NCBI GenBank assembly: GCA_023014335.1
Contig: JAECYW010000005.1
Location: 2,046,001-2,110,000 of the forward strand
Length of the DNA stretch: 64,000 bases
Source of the DNA: Galerina marginata
Lineage: Eukaryota > Basidiomycota > Agaricomycetes > Agaricales > Galerinaceae
Reading direction: 5' to 3'
Part shown: positions 20,233 through 31,438 of the stretch, one piece after another
Layout of the letters: each line of letters starts with the position of its first letter
Position numbering within the stretch: the stretch's first letter is position 1
Position numbers and translations under genes: made by a program
The notes under the pieces: generated by a model
The model's input: only the letters and a program-made list of their open reading frames with translations
Database searches by the model: none
Told to the model about the DNA's origin: nothing

Positions 20233-22580
20233 ATGAACGTCATTCGGAACCTTGTGAATCTCGTCCTAGGCGAGAGAGAGATCTCTTTCTCGGACCACGG
20301 CGCATTACTTCCAGCAGACATTCCTGAAAACATTCTCGCTTTCAGGAGGATTACCTCGATGCTCTCCCAGCTTCGGCGCACCACACCAATCAAAGTTGTC
20401 AATGACTCGGAGGTTTCAATGAACAAGCTTGACCGCCAAATACTGCGGATATCCGACGCCTTTGCTCACATTGCTGTCGGTGAGCATGGCGCTGCTGCTC
20501 TGACAGCAAGTCGTACGATTGGCGCGAACAAGGCATTAAGCCTCTTGGTCACCACCGTCAGCGAAGGCCATTCCGCTCCGACCCTGCCTAGTACCGAAAA
20601 GGCAAAGGACTCCATGTCGTCCTTCTCATGGCCATGGAATCCGGTTAGGGGCAATCAACAAACATCCCACCCAATACCCAGTCATCCAACAATTGATATC
20701 CCATTAAAGCCAGATGATATTGGGGAGCAAAGTGCATTTCAATACATGGTGGATCTTGAGGGGAAATGGTGAATTGAGTACAATAAAATCATTGCAATAC
20801 CTCTCACCCACCATAACACAGGAAGGAGCCAAGACTCCATAATCATATATGGCTCTTAAGCAATGTGCTTACCGACAAAGCACCTGACCTCTGTCACAGG
20901 CTCTCAAGATACATACTTGCCTTTTCCTACAAAAGGATGGCACGCCGGCTCAGCAACGATAGCCTCTCAACTCTCTACATTGACGCGCTGAACCAAGTGA
21001 GGGACATTCCGCTCATGTCGAAGGACGCAGAGCAGCCTCAGGACACAGCACAGCCACTCACTCCTCGAGAAAAGCTTCGTTACAGGCGTGAAACTGAAAG
21101 TGATCGACAACTTCTTGAACTTCTGCAGGACCAACAAGGCAAAATCGATATCCCAGCCCCAAACCTTCTGAAAATGGATGCAAAACAGCAAGGCAAGAGT
21201 TTCCAGCTCTATACCAACGACACACGTGTGGATTTTCACCTCCTGTTACTTGAGCTCCTCAGTCGCTTCAAGGAAGCTTTGGCTGCACTGATCGCAATGG
21301 ATAAACCGCCCAATAAATTCAACGACCAGAGCTTCGGCGTGGCTGTGAATTCAGCTCACCTCTATGGTTTTATGCTTTTGCGGATGTCTGGAGGCCGTGC
21401 GTTTACAATGCACCTGGAAAACATCGGAACCGTGCTGGAGGACTTAATTCGTGCCGGAGTAGGCGCGTCGACCCAAATGCCAGAAGGCGGAAGCGACATA
21501 AATCACAGCAGAGAGTCCCTCCAAGACCCTTACAAGGCGACTGTGGAAGTCCTCAACGGGGTAGTACCCAGCCCTGGCTCAGGCAAGGCTCTGTTGGAAT
21601 CTTATGTAGCGTGGTTGCGGCTGATTGTCGGCCATTTTGGTGCAGTTGAAACCCTCTATCGATTTGTTTGCTCACAGAGCTTTCGTGACCAATACAATTC
21701 CATTGCTGTCACGATTGTGACCATTCCACCCACAGACCAAACTCAACTCGAATGGAGCAAACTTATCAGAAACCCTAAATACTTTCCGAGTGCCGCAGGC
21801 CCTCTACCTTCTCCCTTCAGCAACGAAGAGATATACGGCTTCCTGGAGACGGGTATACAAGCAGCCCACAGGCTTAGTGCCTGTCGGAAACGCGGCCTGT
21901 TCGCCAAAGCGAGGCTTTGGCCAACCTCAGCTGCCAGTGGGGGATCCGACGCAGCCGACCAACAAGTTGAAGTGCTCGCTAGGGCTTTGGATCAGCAGCC
22001 TGATGCGGAACGTTTTTTTGTTGGTTTGGAAAACGAAGAGTTCTCAGGCACCCTTCACTGTGAAGCCTGCCTTGCCAGTCTTCTCCCTGCCTTTGTCGAG
22101 AAACTCCCGCACATTGACAGCATTTGGGAGATAGAGATACTGCCACGGATGCAGGTAGGTTAGGCACTTTCCCATTGGCTTCCGACCTCTGACCTTCAAT
22201 TTGCTTTCTTGTGTAAATAGGATTTTGGACATGTGATTGGAGTATCGGAACACTGTTGCCCAGTGTGTGCATATTTTCTTCAGGCCTTAACACCGCGCAA
22301 TGGAGAACAATTTTTATTCAGCGGCAACCACGGTACAATTTCACCGTGCACCCCGCCGCTGTGGACACCCAGTACGATTGTTGATTCAATGAACGCCTCT
22401 TTCGGGCAGAGATTGAGGCAAGACGTTGTGACCTTCATGGAAACAATTCAAAGAAACAGGAGGGGCGTCGAGAACAGTCGTGAACCCACAAGATCCAGCG
22501 CGCCTACATACAATAGCATTGCAGAGTTGAACGAGGAGTTTATTCAATCTCGTAGATACTTCGCTGACAAGTCGTTCTAA
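20233..22580 (+). CDS. Deaminase-fold protein, OTT_1508-like (paralogue 1)
   Basis: Three exons (20,233-20,768, 20,822-22,154, 22,221-22,580) join in frame to 742 codons. The ATG at 20,233 is chosen because the frame upstream has only a TTG. The first ~590 residues are a helical region with LYGFMLLRMSGGRAF and PSPFSNEEI, shared with the second copy. The C-terminus carries a zinc-deaminase signature: GTLHCEACLASL (H-x-E, ~590) and, after the second intron, IGVSEHCCPVCAYFLQAL (C-x2-C), then GNHGTISPCTPPLWTP. This order matches the fungal OTT_1508-like deaminases, thought to act on nucleic acids or nucleotides; the substrate is not known here. Both His/Cys ligand sets and the catalytic Glu are present, so the enzyme may be active. 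Tandem with 25,061-27,253. Confidence 0.75.
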
Positions 22581-23443
22581 TGTATTGTCCGCTGCATCCG
22601 CTTTCCCCCTTATTTTGCTTCAACTGCTGGATATATTTTGTCTGGCCTACCCACTTGCTGTACCTCTACTCTGTATGACTGATAATCTGTATTCTGCATG
22701 CCATGGATCTATGTATTCCTCTCGACCTCAAATGCAGGAAATGTATTCCAAATAAATTTTATATATTTAAATCCCTGTTCATTGTCTTTTGAGGCATACA
22801 CCTCATGTAGGACGGCTAAACTATGCATTCCAAATGAACCACATAAGGCTGCTCTTCCCCTCCGTCACCACTACGGCCACCATATGGATGACTCTTGCAA
22901 TTTGCAATTAAATTGTGTTTTGGTGAACCATTTTCAAGCCAGGTCGAAAAGAGTGAGTGACAAGACAAACGCTTGGCCGCATGAACATCGTTATTTCCTT
23001 CATCTTTCAAGTTTTCAAGGGATGAGGCATCTCTTTCTCCCGTACTACTGGCGGCTCCAATATGCGGGGTTCGCCTCATAAGCTCACCTTTATTACCCAC
23101 GTTTGCACCCCCGGCGTGCCGCAGTAAAGAATACATAGGGGAAGAAATTCTCGAGCCCGAGAATACATTGCTATAAACACATAAGCTTGAGGAGAAGGTC
23201 TGGGAACGCAAGGCCAGAACATCTTAAGGGGATATGCTGCACTGAACGCGACTGAATTTAAAAGTGTAATGAGAAAGGATGATGTTTTCGAAAGGGACAA
23301 AGCCGGCGTGTCGAAGGCGAGTGCTAAATATTAAATCTCTATAGTGATATGAACGAGGGATCCTCGAGTGTGAGGCGAAGGACGTAGAGAGTGCTAGTGA
23401 GCCGGTAATATGGCAGGCATAATTGCGGCTGTGAAATATCTGA
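22581..23443. other. Intergenic, no supported gene
   Basis: About 860 bp downstream of the first deaminase-like gene. It is AT-rich at first, as expected for a 3' UTR. Only short ORFs without recognisable domains occur. Confidence 0.4.
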
Positions 23444-24078
23444 TTAGTGGCTGTGGAATTCTCCCAAAACGGCGATATTTCCATTTTTGAACAACAGCAT
23501 CGACCAGCGTCTCTCCATGCCGTTGAAGCGGCTGCACTTTCGTTCCTTCAACTCTACCTCATTACCCATCGTGCTCTTCAGCCTCTCGAATGTTTCTTCC
23601 CTTGAGTTCTCCGGCTTGGGCGACGAAATCTGCGCAAAAAAAGTTCTTCCAGCAAGTTCGGTGGGAATGGCATGTCCAGGTGTGTCATTCATGATAACGG
23701 CGTCGTCAGAGGTGAGTAGTCGTAATCCTTTCAGATATGCCTCATACATGATGATCTTTATTCCGAAGTCGACTGCTCAAAGAGCCGTGAAGCGCGGCAT
23801 GATGGGTCCAAAACGACCTATGCGTCCTCTCGTACTTAGTTGGTATCTCCAAACGTCAACACCCTGTCTTTGCGTGGTCCGGAGGTGAAAGTTTCTGCGT
23901 CGATATCTGCCGCTATCGCGCAGTACGGGGCTTTCTTACCTTCAAAATCTGTCGTCTCGCCGTCATCGACATCTATGGCACCTGCAGCAACGCGCTTTGA
24001 GGCGTTCGTCGTTTCGTGGGCCTTTCTCTGGCCATCCGGCATACGCCCATTTCCTACGGCGCCGGCCCGTCTTTTCAA
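23444..24078 (-). pseudogene. Broken conserved hypothetical protein
   Basis: Coherent protein-like sequence continues across ORFs in different frames. KKAPYCAIAADIDAETF and GPRKDRVLTFGDTN (to ~23,836) are followed in another frame by RGRIGRFGPIMPRFTAL. An in-frame TGA near 23,775 comes before AVDFGIKIIMYEAYLKGLRL and GHAIPTELAGRTFFAQI, ending NGNIAVLGEFHSH at 23,444. The frame change and the stop suggest a decayed gene, though an unseen intron could explain the first break. I do not recognise the family. It reads opposite to the flanking deaminase-like genes. Confidence 0.45.
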
Positions 24079-24403
24079 TTAGGCTTAGCCTCTGGCTTAG
24101 AAGGTGCTTCGTTGGGCGGTCCATTTGGTATTCGGCCACAGGTAGTGCTGAGGATAAGGCAGGCGCGCTGTCCGGTGAAGGTGGAGGTGGTGAAGACTGG
24201 GGAATGGTGGTGTAACAGGTTCGTCGGCGCATGTCTATCCAAGTCCCTTTCCTTCAACCTTCCCCTCGAGACTAGCTGACGAACCCCCCTTGTTGCAGCT
24301 GGCGTTCCCTTCTGCGGTGGTTGTAGAAGTCGGCTTCCATCCCTGCCTCTTTGTAAATAATAGCGGTCCCCGTTTCCTTCAAGCCTTCACCCCCGACGCC
24401 CTC

Positions 24404-24758
24404 CTACACGCCCCTTTCTCTTCGCAAACCCAGTTCACGCGCCTTCAGCCGGTCCGGACACCATTCCAACGGCCCCGCCGCTGAAGAAATAAAATGTACC
24501 CAGGGCTCGTTGATAATGGGATAACCGTACGACGCCGAATACAGGAGCGCGTCTGCCTCTGATCCCTCATCGACTTCACAACGAGTTCGTTGAAGGACGT
24601 GGGGCAATAGTCAGGCCGCAAAGGCGATGACAGAGCACCGGAGTCGGGTAGGGCGGTAGCTGGTGTTTGGGCGACTCGAAAGTGGTGGCGTAGGCGACAT
24701 AGCTTGGAGTGCTCAAGGCATGTATGCTGCCTTCCAGCTCTAACAGATCCGCTAGCAA
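24404..24758 (-). pseudogene. Protein-coding relic upstream of the broken gene
   Basis: Two overlapping minus-strand frames each hold coding-like sequence. One has LSTPSYVAYATTFESPKHQL (to ~24,600); the other continues with SYGYPIINEPWVHFISSAAG and PLEWCPDRLKAREL. They read as one protein with a frame change near 24,600. It may be the N-terminal part of the relic at 23,444-24,078 or a separate one. Function unknown. Confidence 0.35.
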
Positions 24759-24966
24759 CCTGCCCCCTCACCCGCGTTTTCATCCGTCCCCCCTCATCCA
24801 CGCCTCCATCGCCGCCTTCCTTAACTGTCCCATCCCACCCTCCCTGTCAGAGAACTCGTACCGTTGGAACTTATCCACGCCTTTTAAATGACGCAGGCAG
24901 CCTCCGGCGAGTATGCACTTTGCTTAGGGATTTCGGGGTTCAATACGGGCCGAGTTTGTAATTATT

Positions 24967-25000
24967 TGTCAGCGAGCTCGATCAGTCGAGCTCGCTGACA
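24967..25000. promoter_or_regulatory. Perfect 15-bp inverted repeat with 4-nt loop, upstream of deaminase 2
   Basis: The arm TGTCAGCGAGCTCGA (24,967-24,981) is followed by the loop TCAG and the exact reverse complement (24,986-25,000). It lies 61 bp upstream of the ATG at 25,061, so it is in the core promoter or the 5' leader. As RNA it would form a very stable hairpin. No such hairpin lies in front of the first paralogue. Confidence 0.7.
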
Positions 25001-25060
25001 TAATCGAATCAACAATCTTGATATCAATCTCAGCGAATAGTGCTTTTTTTCTTTCGTACC

Positions 25061-27253
25061 ATGGATTTCATTCAAAAGAAGCTCAAGAAGGATACGCGCA
25101 AGAAGGATACACCACCCCAAAGCGATGGGGGTAGTGAAACACCAATCACTGAGCCCTTCTTCGCCTTCTGCAGGATAACCTCCATACTGGCCAGGATTCC
25201 GCGCACGGAAGCTATCGTAATATCTGACCACCTCCGCGTCTTAGCAGATCCCATCCGGCGACAACTCTTGCGCATCCTAGATGCCTTAGCACATGTAACA
25301 GTCAGCGAGCATGATGTTGCAGCGGTCTCAGCCTGCCATTTGGTTCCCTCTAACAACGGCAAAAATGGTATCCTTCAATTCATCTGGACCCGGAACCCGG
25401 CACTGGTGGACAGCAAAACACCAAGACCGATTCCCTCGCGCCCTACAACGTATTCTATAGAGGACCCCAAACATATAAAGCAAAGCGCATACGACTACAT
25501 GATATCTCTGGAAACAAAGTGGTGAGTCCAGTCTTACATTATTCTAGCACCTGCTCACACACTATCAAACAGGAAGCGGCCAACCATCGATGAGCATTTA
25601 TGGCTGCTATGCCATGTGCTTCTTGAGAAAAGGGAGGACCTTGGCCAAAGTCTGGCCAAGTATATAGTTGCTTTCTCCTGTGAAAGGATGAAGCACCGGT
25701 TCAAAAACTATTATCCATACCTTGAAGCTCTGAAGAGCACCCCAGTTCCAGCCATGACGAAGGAGACTCAGCCCACGTTACCGCCGCCCACTTCCGACAG
25801 CGAGAAGCGCCACTACGACATGCAGCGACAAAGTGACCAGCAACTTCTGGCACTCCTATGCGACCACCATGAGGCTAAGATCGAAACCGACATTCCAAAC
25901 ATCCTGGCAATTGACCCAGAAAGCCTGGGCAAGGATGTCCAGCTATACACCACTGAAACGTGTACAGAGTTCCACCTTTTACTAGTGGAACTCCTCACGA
26001 AGTACTGGGATTCCCTGACTGCATTAGTTCATTCGGTTAAGAAAATATGGACAGTATTCGAACAAACAGCCATCGAGACAAAAAGGCATAGCGTCCATCT
26101 CTACGGTTTTATGCTTCTGAGGTTAGCTAGGGGCCACGGTATCAAAATGCACCTCCAATACATTCAAAAGTCCCTCTCTCAGTTTCCTCTTCCCGAGTTG
26201 CCGGTCCCAGAAAAGCCATCCACTAAGCATGGAACAGAGCCAGGTGACCTCGAGGGGATCGTACCAGACAAGGACCTATCGAAGACATATGTAGCTTGGC
26301 TACAGATACTCGTTGCCCATTTTGACTCGGCTGAAATTCTCAGCAGATACTTCGCTTCCCAATCGTTTCGAGGGAAATATGATGGAATTGCTTTCCAGGT
26401 TGTAGTTGCTCCACCAACGGAGAAAACTCAGCTCAATTGGAAAAGCCTCATCCAAAATCCAAGATACTTCCCGATCAATGTGGGTGATAAACCGTCCCCC
26501 TTCACTAACACACAGATCATCCAGTTTCTCGAAGGCGGTTTGAAAGCCTATGCCCTCCAGAGGGGAAAATCTGCTTCTTCAACGTCAAATGCCCAGGCTG
26601 GACCTGATTCATCTGATTCAGCTGACAAAAAAGTTCAAGCCTTGGTCAAGAACTTGACGGCGCGCAATCTTGGCAGGGCCCTCTTCCAGGACCTAGACAA
26701 CGACGAGTTCACGGGTACCGTCCATTGTGAAGCCTGCCTTGCCAGCCTGCCTGCCTTTCTCAACAGCCTTTCCCCCAGCGATCGCACTTCATACAAGCAG
26801 CTGGACATAATCGTCAATTCAGAGGTAGAAAACTTTCTTTCCTATTTGTTTCTGACATCTGACCTCTGTTTTACTTTCTTGTGACAATAGGACTTTTGGG
26901 GGCTAATTGGAATTTCAAAACGCACCTGCCCTGTGTGCGATCATTATCTTCACGTCACAACACCGCCGAAAGGACAGAAAGGACAATTTGTCATACGAGG
27001 CAACCATGGGGCAATATACGCGTGCACCCTACCGCAGTGGACTCCCACTGAGGTCGTAGATCAAATGATTTCCTTCTTTTCTCAGAAGCTGAGAACTGAC
27101 CTTGTAACCTTCATGGAAAGCCTTGATAGCGATTACACTGGTATGCCATTAGAGCGGTGTACGACTACTGGGTCAGGCACCCAGTCACTCGACAGCACTG
27201 AGTCGAGTGCCTATTTCCCAGACCGTCGCGACGACTTTTCCCCCAAGTCCTAA
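25061..27253 (+). CDS. Deaminase-fold protein, OTT_1508-like (paralogue 2)
   Basis: Exons 25,061-25,521, 25,573-26,824 and 26,891-27,253 join to 691 codons. The start ATG sits in a good ACCATGG context. Both introns lie at the same places and phases as in the copy at 20,233, so the two arose by duplication. Shared blocks include SVHLYGFMLLRLARGHG, AWLQILVAHFDSAEIL, IQNPRYFPINVGDKPSPFTN and the deaminase signature GTVHCEACLASL (~538), then IGISKRTCPVCDHYL and RGNHGAIYACTLPQWTP. The His, Glu and two Cys of the zinc site are all kept. The N-terminus differs, opening with a Lys-rich segment (MDFIQKKLKKDTRKKD). The proposed role, nucleic-acid or nucleotide deamination, follows from the family and is not shown by sequence alone. 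Confidence 0.75.
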
Positions 27254-27348
27254 CGTCCGATTCATCCCTTTCTCGTTTCATTGGACGGACTTTGTTTGCT
27301 ATCTTGAAGAACTTTGCTTTGTACCAACTTTGTACTACCATCGTCGCA

Positions 27349-27751
27349 TTAGGGAAATTCTAAACTGCTTATTTGTGTAGTTGAGTCAGAATCAATAAGG
27401 ATAAGTGGTCTGCGTGGAGTATTTTGTTCTGGTTTACGAATGCTACATATTATTTCAGGCGAACGTTTCATGTAGCGTTGTACCGGGGATTCGCTCGTGA
27501 CCTCGTTGACCTTCCGCGAGTACCATTTCAGCACCATCTCATTCATTTCCCCCGAGTTCTCGCAATCCTCCCTCGGCGCGATATAAGAGAGTTTGAAATG
27601 TGACTGAAGCACGAACGAGAGGGATTCCCAGAAAGAGGTGAGTGGTTTCTTGTGCCGAATATGCCCTTTCTCCAAGCATCTTGTTCAATATATGATGCCG
27701 GGCAGGTTGTGCCGTCCGATCCTCCTCCATTGAATTTGCAATGCTGGCCAA
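27349..27751 (-). pseudogene. Helitron-like helicase protein fragment
   Basis: The minus strand encodes HHILNKMLGERAYSAQETTH and LFLGIPLVRASVTFQTL. The frame then shifts near 27,590 to SYIAPREDCENSGEMNEMVL and ending sequence with VQRYMKR. The YSAQE...LxLGIPLV pattern resembles the region N-terminal to the helicase in fungal Helitron proteins, a match made from memory. Flanking parts of a Helitron protein are absent, so this is a relic with a frameshift. It could belong to another replicon-derived family. Confidence 0.4.
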
Positions 27752-29037
27752 AGGTTCTGGGAACGCGGGAGCTTGCTTTCGGTCTTCGAGGTGTATTTGG
27801 CGATGTAATTAATGGCTGCGTCTGTGGTTGTCGGTGTTCATTCAACCATGCCTGCGTTTGGCCCGGGTCGTCTGTGCTGTCTTCCCTCCCTCGTTTCTCA
27901 TTGTCTGTCTCTCAATCGGAAGCTTCAAATTTGTTTGGTAAGTCTACTTTTCTATACCCATTCCTTCTTTGAGTCCTTTATCTAATTAAACACCGACAGC
28001 AACAGGCTTGTTTGAAGTCGTTTCAAACCTCACACCTTATAGGATGTCGGAATCAAGGTTGACGTTGCCCTTCGCCCATCCTCTCCCCATGAGATGTGGG
28101 CCGGTAGGGGGATACCTAGGCTGGAAAAGGGTGGTCAAAGAGCACGAGGAGAGGCCCCAGTAGAGGGAGACAAGCAGGTACGACACCGTACGAGGTGAAT
28201 CGTGTCATACGGCTCTCCTCCCTGCTCATCCAAACTGTAGATGGAGACATTCCTCCCCCTCAGGCTTGACACCTCTGCCGTCCTCGTCCGTTTTTGATGA
28301 CGATTCTGACGTGCCCGTCATTACCTCCACCCGCAGCGCCTGCTTCTTCTTGACGACAGTACAGTCGCACACATACACTCAACCCTCCAGCAGTCACTTG
28401 CTTGACGCCAATTGCCGTTGACGAGCATCCACGAGCCTACCTGCAACTGTCCACCGTGACGAAAACCCGCGAGCCCTGTGCCCGGTCATCGGGCATCCAC
28501 ACCAGCACACCTATCATCCGCCCCCATCCGCCTTTTATCCACCCACCCCTCCTTTGAATGCCGTCGCCGTCAATGTCGACGATTTGCAACGGATACTCGC
28601 TGTCTACACGACATCACCGCACCCACAGCTGTTGACGAAGCTTCCGAGCCCCGCACCACAGCTCCAACTTGCCTGACCTAGCCAACACCATTTGACAGAT
28701 CCCCAAAACCGCCACCCACCCGAACTCCATCAGCCTGCGCCACGTCACTGCGCCTCGCGATCTCCCGCTTATCTCTGTCAATGTGTCTTGCTCTTCACGT
28801 ACGCTAAGCGGGTGGGCAGTGATTTCGAACCTTCCGGCCAATGCCATTGCTATCTCGCCACTTGTGAGTCAGGCATATCATGACTCGAATGTAGTCATGA
28901 CCTGAGTATAAGCATTTATGCGCATCTGCCCTTCACCAACCTGCCGCCTCCGATACTGTCAACCAAAACAAGACGGATAGTATCAGAGACTTCTCTCCCT
29001 CTTCGTCCGTTTGTTGACTAACATACCTCAGTCAGAC
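27752..29037. other. Intergenic, C-rich, no supported gene
   Basis: About 1.3 kb with no convincing exon. From ~28,250 to 28,850 it is rich in C and CCACC/CCTCC tracts, which create low-complexity ORFs in several frames. It probably includes the promoter of the small gene at 29,038. Confidence 0.4.
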
Positions 29038-29868
29038 ATGCCCATCAGACACCACAGCCTTGTTGGTGACGACTTTTACCCCTTCATCCACACTTACACT
29101 AAGGCAATGACCTACGAAGAAAAAGTCGCCTATCGCCAGAAATTTGGGATGCCCGAAACCATCGACCAGTGGATTGCGGTTGGCATGGTGCACACGGAGG
29201 CACCCACTGCCTATTATCCACACAAGGCTGGCTCATCTCTCGAATATCTATTGTGGGAGGATAATGTTGAGTGTGTATTAAACGTTACGCGCAAGGAGGT
29301 GCGTATTTGTTAAGACTTAATTAAGCACTACAACCTTACCATTCATCAGGGACTCCTTGAGGGCGAAGTTATGGGCCCTGACAAATTTACATTGACACTC
29401 CGTGTTCGTGTCCCTCCTACCACCAGTTTTTTACTGTATTACTGGCAGAGTCCTACTGTGACTATTGACCAGTATATAGGAGAACTTGGTGACAACGTCT
29501 CTCCCGAATGGCTTAAAACTGTGCAAACCAAGCGCTGCTTCTGGCAGAATTGCGCCATAATGGTGGAGATGTTGCGCTACTTTGTGCGAAATATTCCTCA
29601 CAACTCCTTAGTAGCAACGCGGGTCACATCGTGGTGTAAAGCTATGTCGGTAAGCATGACATCTTCCAAGCTGTAAAAGTAACAACTAAGGCTTTTACAG
29701 ATACCTGCATTTGGACCAGCAACCTCTTTCCGTCTTCGGCCATTCTTTGATCACATCTCGCCCCGCAATTCACGTCGTCACAAGCCACGGGCATCGGAAA
29801 TGTCTGCCGAAGAGTCACAGAAACTGAGGAAGAGTCTCAATGAGGGGTCGCCATCACGGAGAGGGTAG
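29038..29868 (+). CDS. Small three-exon protein, paralogue A (242 aa), unknown function
   Basis: Exons 29,038-29,298, 29,350-29,649 and 29,701-29,868 join in frame. The ATG at 29,038 precedes PIRHHSLVGDDFYPFIHTYT. A central block (PPTTSFLLYYWQSPTV ... EWLKTVQTKRCFWQNCAIMV ... RVTSWCKAMS) aligns with the gene at 35,550-36,431, which has introns at the same two places. The C-terminus is basic and disordered and ends KLRKSLNEGSPSRRG. I know no named family. Paralogue B sits at the left end of a probable CACTA element beside its transposase; A is followed by a repeat field that looks subterminal. An accessory role in transposition is plausible but inferred. Confidence 0.6.
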
Positions 29869-30026
29869 TAAACACTTCATATGAAACTGGTGCAACCAAT
29901 TTATGCTGGTCAGATTCCAAAAGACAAAGGGGTTGCAGTCAGAGGTGAACTAGTGTGTACCTTTTATTGTGGTTAAACGACGGCAAGAGCTCTGGATGAA
30001 TACTTCCAGCGTGAATATTTGCTTCT

Positions 30027-30628
30027 CAGCTGAGTCTACTGTATCAGATATTACAGGTCTGACTGGGCTAGATTGTATCTGGTGGGCGGAAGAACCCCGG
30101 CATGAACAAATGGGCCATGGCAATCTGGATTCCATATTTGCGAGCGTCTGTCAACCAGCTGAATGCACATCGACAAGTTCAGCTGTGAAAGAGCTGGACC
30201 TGCTTCCAGCACACCGGTGGGTCAGTGCCTTCACAAATGTGCAACTATACACAGAAATTATAATTCTGAGTTTGTGCTAACCAGCTGAAATAACATTGAT
30301 CACTTCAGCCGGACATCATCGCTGTGAACATCTGCCTGCCAGCTGAACCCACAGCTGAGATTTCAGCTGCGAAAGGGCCAGGCGTTTAGGTAGCAGACAG
30401 GTGGTAAAGTACCTTCAGAGCAAATGTGCAGCTATAAGAAGATTATATTTGAGCACATGCTAACCAGCTGAACAAAAATCTGGTCGATGGATTTACTGCT
30501 GTCTGAGGATTATATTTGAGCATGTGCTAACCAGCTGAAAGTAAACCTAGTGGATGGGTTTCCGACCGCCTGAATGCCCTGTAGGCACATATGCCAACCA
30601 GCTGAGCCACCATGAAATATCTCAGCTG
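30027..30628. repeat. CAGCTG-rich repeat field (11 copies in ~600 bp)
   Basis: CAGCTG occurs at 30,027, 30,156, 30,180, 30,282, 30,340, 30,352, 30,364, 30,465, 30,532, 30,599 and 30,623, mostly within AACCAGCTGAA or TTCAGCTG. Longer copies of TTTGAGCA..TGCTAACCAGCTGAA occur near 30,450-30,472 and 30,515-30,539. Dense short repeats in both orientations are typical of transposase-binding subterminal regions of CACTA elements. No coding exon is supported here. Confidence 0.75.
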
Positions 30629-30865
30629 GGACAAAGCTGGCCTCATATCTCATTCATGTGAATCAACGTGTGTTACCTATGAAACTTTAAAACGTGACGG
30701 CTACGTTTCATACTTTTGGCGGTGTAGGCTGTACAGTAGCACTGCCACTGGTGACACTGATGTTCGGAGAAAGCCACGTGTTGAGTGGTCCGGCGGGATC
30801 AGACACGGACCGGGAACAAGGACCCATGGAAAATGCAGTCGTCGTCTTTGAACGTTTGAACCTTG

Positions 30866-31438
30866 ACTTCTGCCAAGGGGCTTCTAGCGGAAGATCCCGA
30901 GACCTCCACTCCCCTCGTCGTGTACCGATTACATAATTTAAGGGAAAGAATATATCGGGAAGGTACAACCAAATTCGGACGGGTTCACTTCGCCTAGATT
31001 TGATCACAGTGGGTGCACGACTGTACTTCCACCATTGCATTTGTTTTTTTCGTAGCTCCTGCCACAAAAGCACTTAGAACATCATTCTTATGATTTAGGC
31101 TTGTATACTGTCCGCTCCATTCAAGTTTCAGCCTTGATTTCCCGCATCACATCATGTCCCCTGTCCAGTACACCAGTGACCAAGCTGGAAAGCAGTAGAA
31201 TAGTGATGAAGATCTTTAAACCCTAGAGCTTGCCCAACTTAGAATTGTAATCAAGTTCAGGCAGATTTGCATTGGATATGCTCTTTATTGAAGCTGAAGT
31301 ACACGAATTTCTTTGAAGGCGTGATGTGTCCTTCCTGATATGGGCGTGTACCGTGACCGATATCACAAAACCGTCACGGTACACGACGAGGGGAGTGGAG
31401 GTCTCGGGATCTTCCGATGGAAGCCCCTTGACTTCTGC
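30866..31438. repeat. 8-bp target-site duplication flanking the MITE
   Basis: ACTTCTGC lies at 30,866-30,873 and again at 31,431-31,438, directly next to the two inverted-repeat ends. An exact 8-bp duplication is the hallmark of hAT-superfamily insertion. Confidence 0.85.
30874..31430. mobile_element. Non-autonomous hAT-like MITE, 557 bp
   Basis: Terminal inverted repeats of 54 bp (30,874-30,927 and 31,377-31,430) match at 52 positions. They begin CAAGGGGCTTC and end GTGTACCG. They are bounded by an exact 8-bp direct repeat. The interior has no ORF of note. Just inside the right end (about 31,345-31,385) a second inverted pair CGTGTACCGTGAC / GTCACGGTACACG makes a subterminal hairpin. The near-identical ends suggest recent movement by a hAT transposase encoded elsewhere. 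Confidence 0.85.

Noticed and set aside
19887..20426. Minus-strand 179-codon ORF opposite the first deaminase gene
   Set aside because: It overlaps exon 1 of a better supported gene and has no domain-like sequence.
28478..28850. Proline/histidine-rich ORFs on both strands
   Set aside because: They come from a C-rich low-complexity stretch; there is no splice support and no recognisable protein.
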